NCBI RefSeq assembly: GCF_009602425.1
Contig: NW_022261527.1
Span: forward strand, 78,813-142,812
Reading direction: 5' to 3'
DNA from: Actinia tenebrosa
Taxonomy: Eukaryota; Cnidaria; Anthozoa; Actiniaria; Actiniidae
DNA length: 64,000 bases
Both the position numbers and the translations under genes were made by a program. Under the pieces are notes generated by a model. That model saw only the letters and a program-made list of their open reading frames with translations. It had not been told where the DNA came from and did not search any database. Positions 63,286 through 64,000 of the stretch are shown here, piece after piece. The stretch's first letter is position 1, and each line of letters starts with the position of its first letter.

Positions 63286-64000
63286 ATCATTACTCTATAA
63301 TCCCATATAAGCAACTATCATATTATTTTCAAATTCTCTTTCCTGTCCAAATTAAAAATTCATTTGGATTGTTTCCATTTACATTCTTTCGAGGGAAAAC
63401 TATGAGTTATGGAATCAGTCTAGTATTAAAGTGTATATAAAGGGAAAAAAATTATTTTCAAAATCACTTACATGTGAACAGTGTAGTAACATGGTTGCAG
63501 TATTTTTGTATGTGAACCTCTCTTTTCAGAGATATAAACATTTGAAATATCAATATGCAAATGAGATGGCATAAATTCAAGAATGGGTTACATTTTGCCC
63601 CTGGGGGGAAGGGGTACTCCCCTATATTTGCTATATGGGTATGTGCCGGCAAACAGGGTATGGTTTTTAGTGATTTTACTCTGGAACAGGGTATATAAAA
63701 TCGTGCTCGCTCTGGGACAGGGCATATGAAGTCAGGCTCTCTCCTCTCTGGAACAGGGTATCTATTTTCGAAATACAGAAACTAGGTATGGTTTTTTCAG
63801 CGATCTTGCTCCTACACTATTTACATATAGGCATGACAGTGATTTTGAAAGAAAAAAAAAATCCTTGATATACACTTTAAGTTTGGGATGATATAACTAA
63901 TCTGCAATAGGACTACGTGTCTGTCCAATTTGGAAATAATTGAATTCAAAACATTCCTCTGACTGCCAAATTGGACTCAGCCTATCGGCTAATTCAAATT
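63286..64000. repeat. composite dispersed repeat, copy 2 (cut by window end)
   Basis: It matches 33670-34370 at both ends in the same order. Its middle carries a different sequence at about 63594-63790, with a CCCCTGGGGGGAAGGGG start and three or four GGAACAGGGTAT motifs, probably a separate inserted repeat. Confidence 0.6.

Larger units (their letters stand above)
59663..64000. other. TAX1BP1-like promoter and repeat-rich flank
   Basis: 59663-60000 should be promoter and 5' UTR. Beyond it I see no gene: a direct repeat pair (60717-60962 and 61144-61380), a MITE (61547-61866), a GGATCC-type element (62985-63102) and a composite repeat (63286-64000). Open frames in 60763-61530 only translate the repeats. 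Confidence 0.5.

Overview
The window looks like nuclear DNA of a cnidarian, most likely an anthozoan such as a stony coral. The evidence is AT-rich sequence, intron-rich animal genes, many short terminal-inverted-repeat elements and a tRNA-derived SINE family. The organism is inferred from general character, not from a species marker. Isolated single N bases and one run of 260 N mark a draft assembly.

Five animal genes can be rebuilt exon by exon. All lie on the minus strand, head to tail: an INO80D-like chromatin remodelling subunit (20925-27440, 7 exons), lunapark/LNPK (30797-40946, 12 exons), an Abl interactor/ABI (43666-47929, 5 exons), an SLC35G-type EamA transporter (48512-51087, 3 exons) and a TAX1BP1/CALCOCO-type autophagy receptor (54981-59662, 3 exons). 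Splice sites and reading phases agree across every junction except one in INO80D. The genes belong to different processes (chromatin, ER junctions, actin, membrane transport, selective autophagy), so I see no functional cluster.

Positions 1-17 kb hold no recognisable full gene. On the minus strand there are four short ATG-to-splice-donor segments, at 5306-5357, 10840-10876, 14217-14277 and 16915-16972, all ending in phase 1. A symmetric phase 1-1 exon lies at 5105-5206. They read as alternative first exons of one gene whose body lies beyond position 1. Several encode basic Arg/Ser motifs (RRxS type). An AMPK gamma subunit is one tentative guess.

The rest is introns and intergenic DNA with MITE-like inverted-repeat elements (several with TA or TTA target duplications), large hairpins, minisatellites, SINE copies and simple repeats. 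I saw no rRNA, CRISPR array, LTR element or virus-like element. One degenerate tRNA-like sequence is present.
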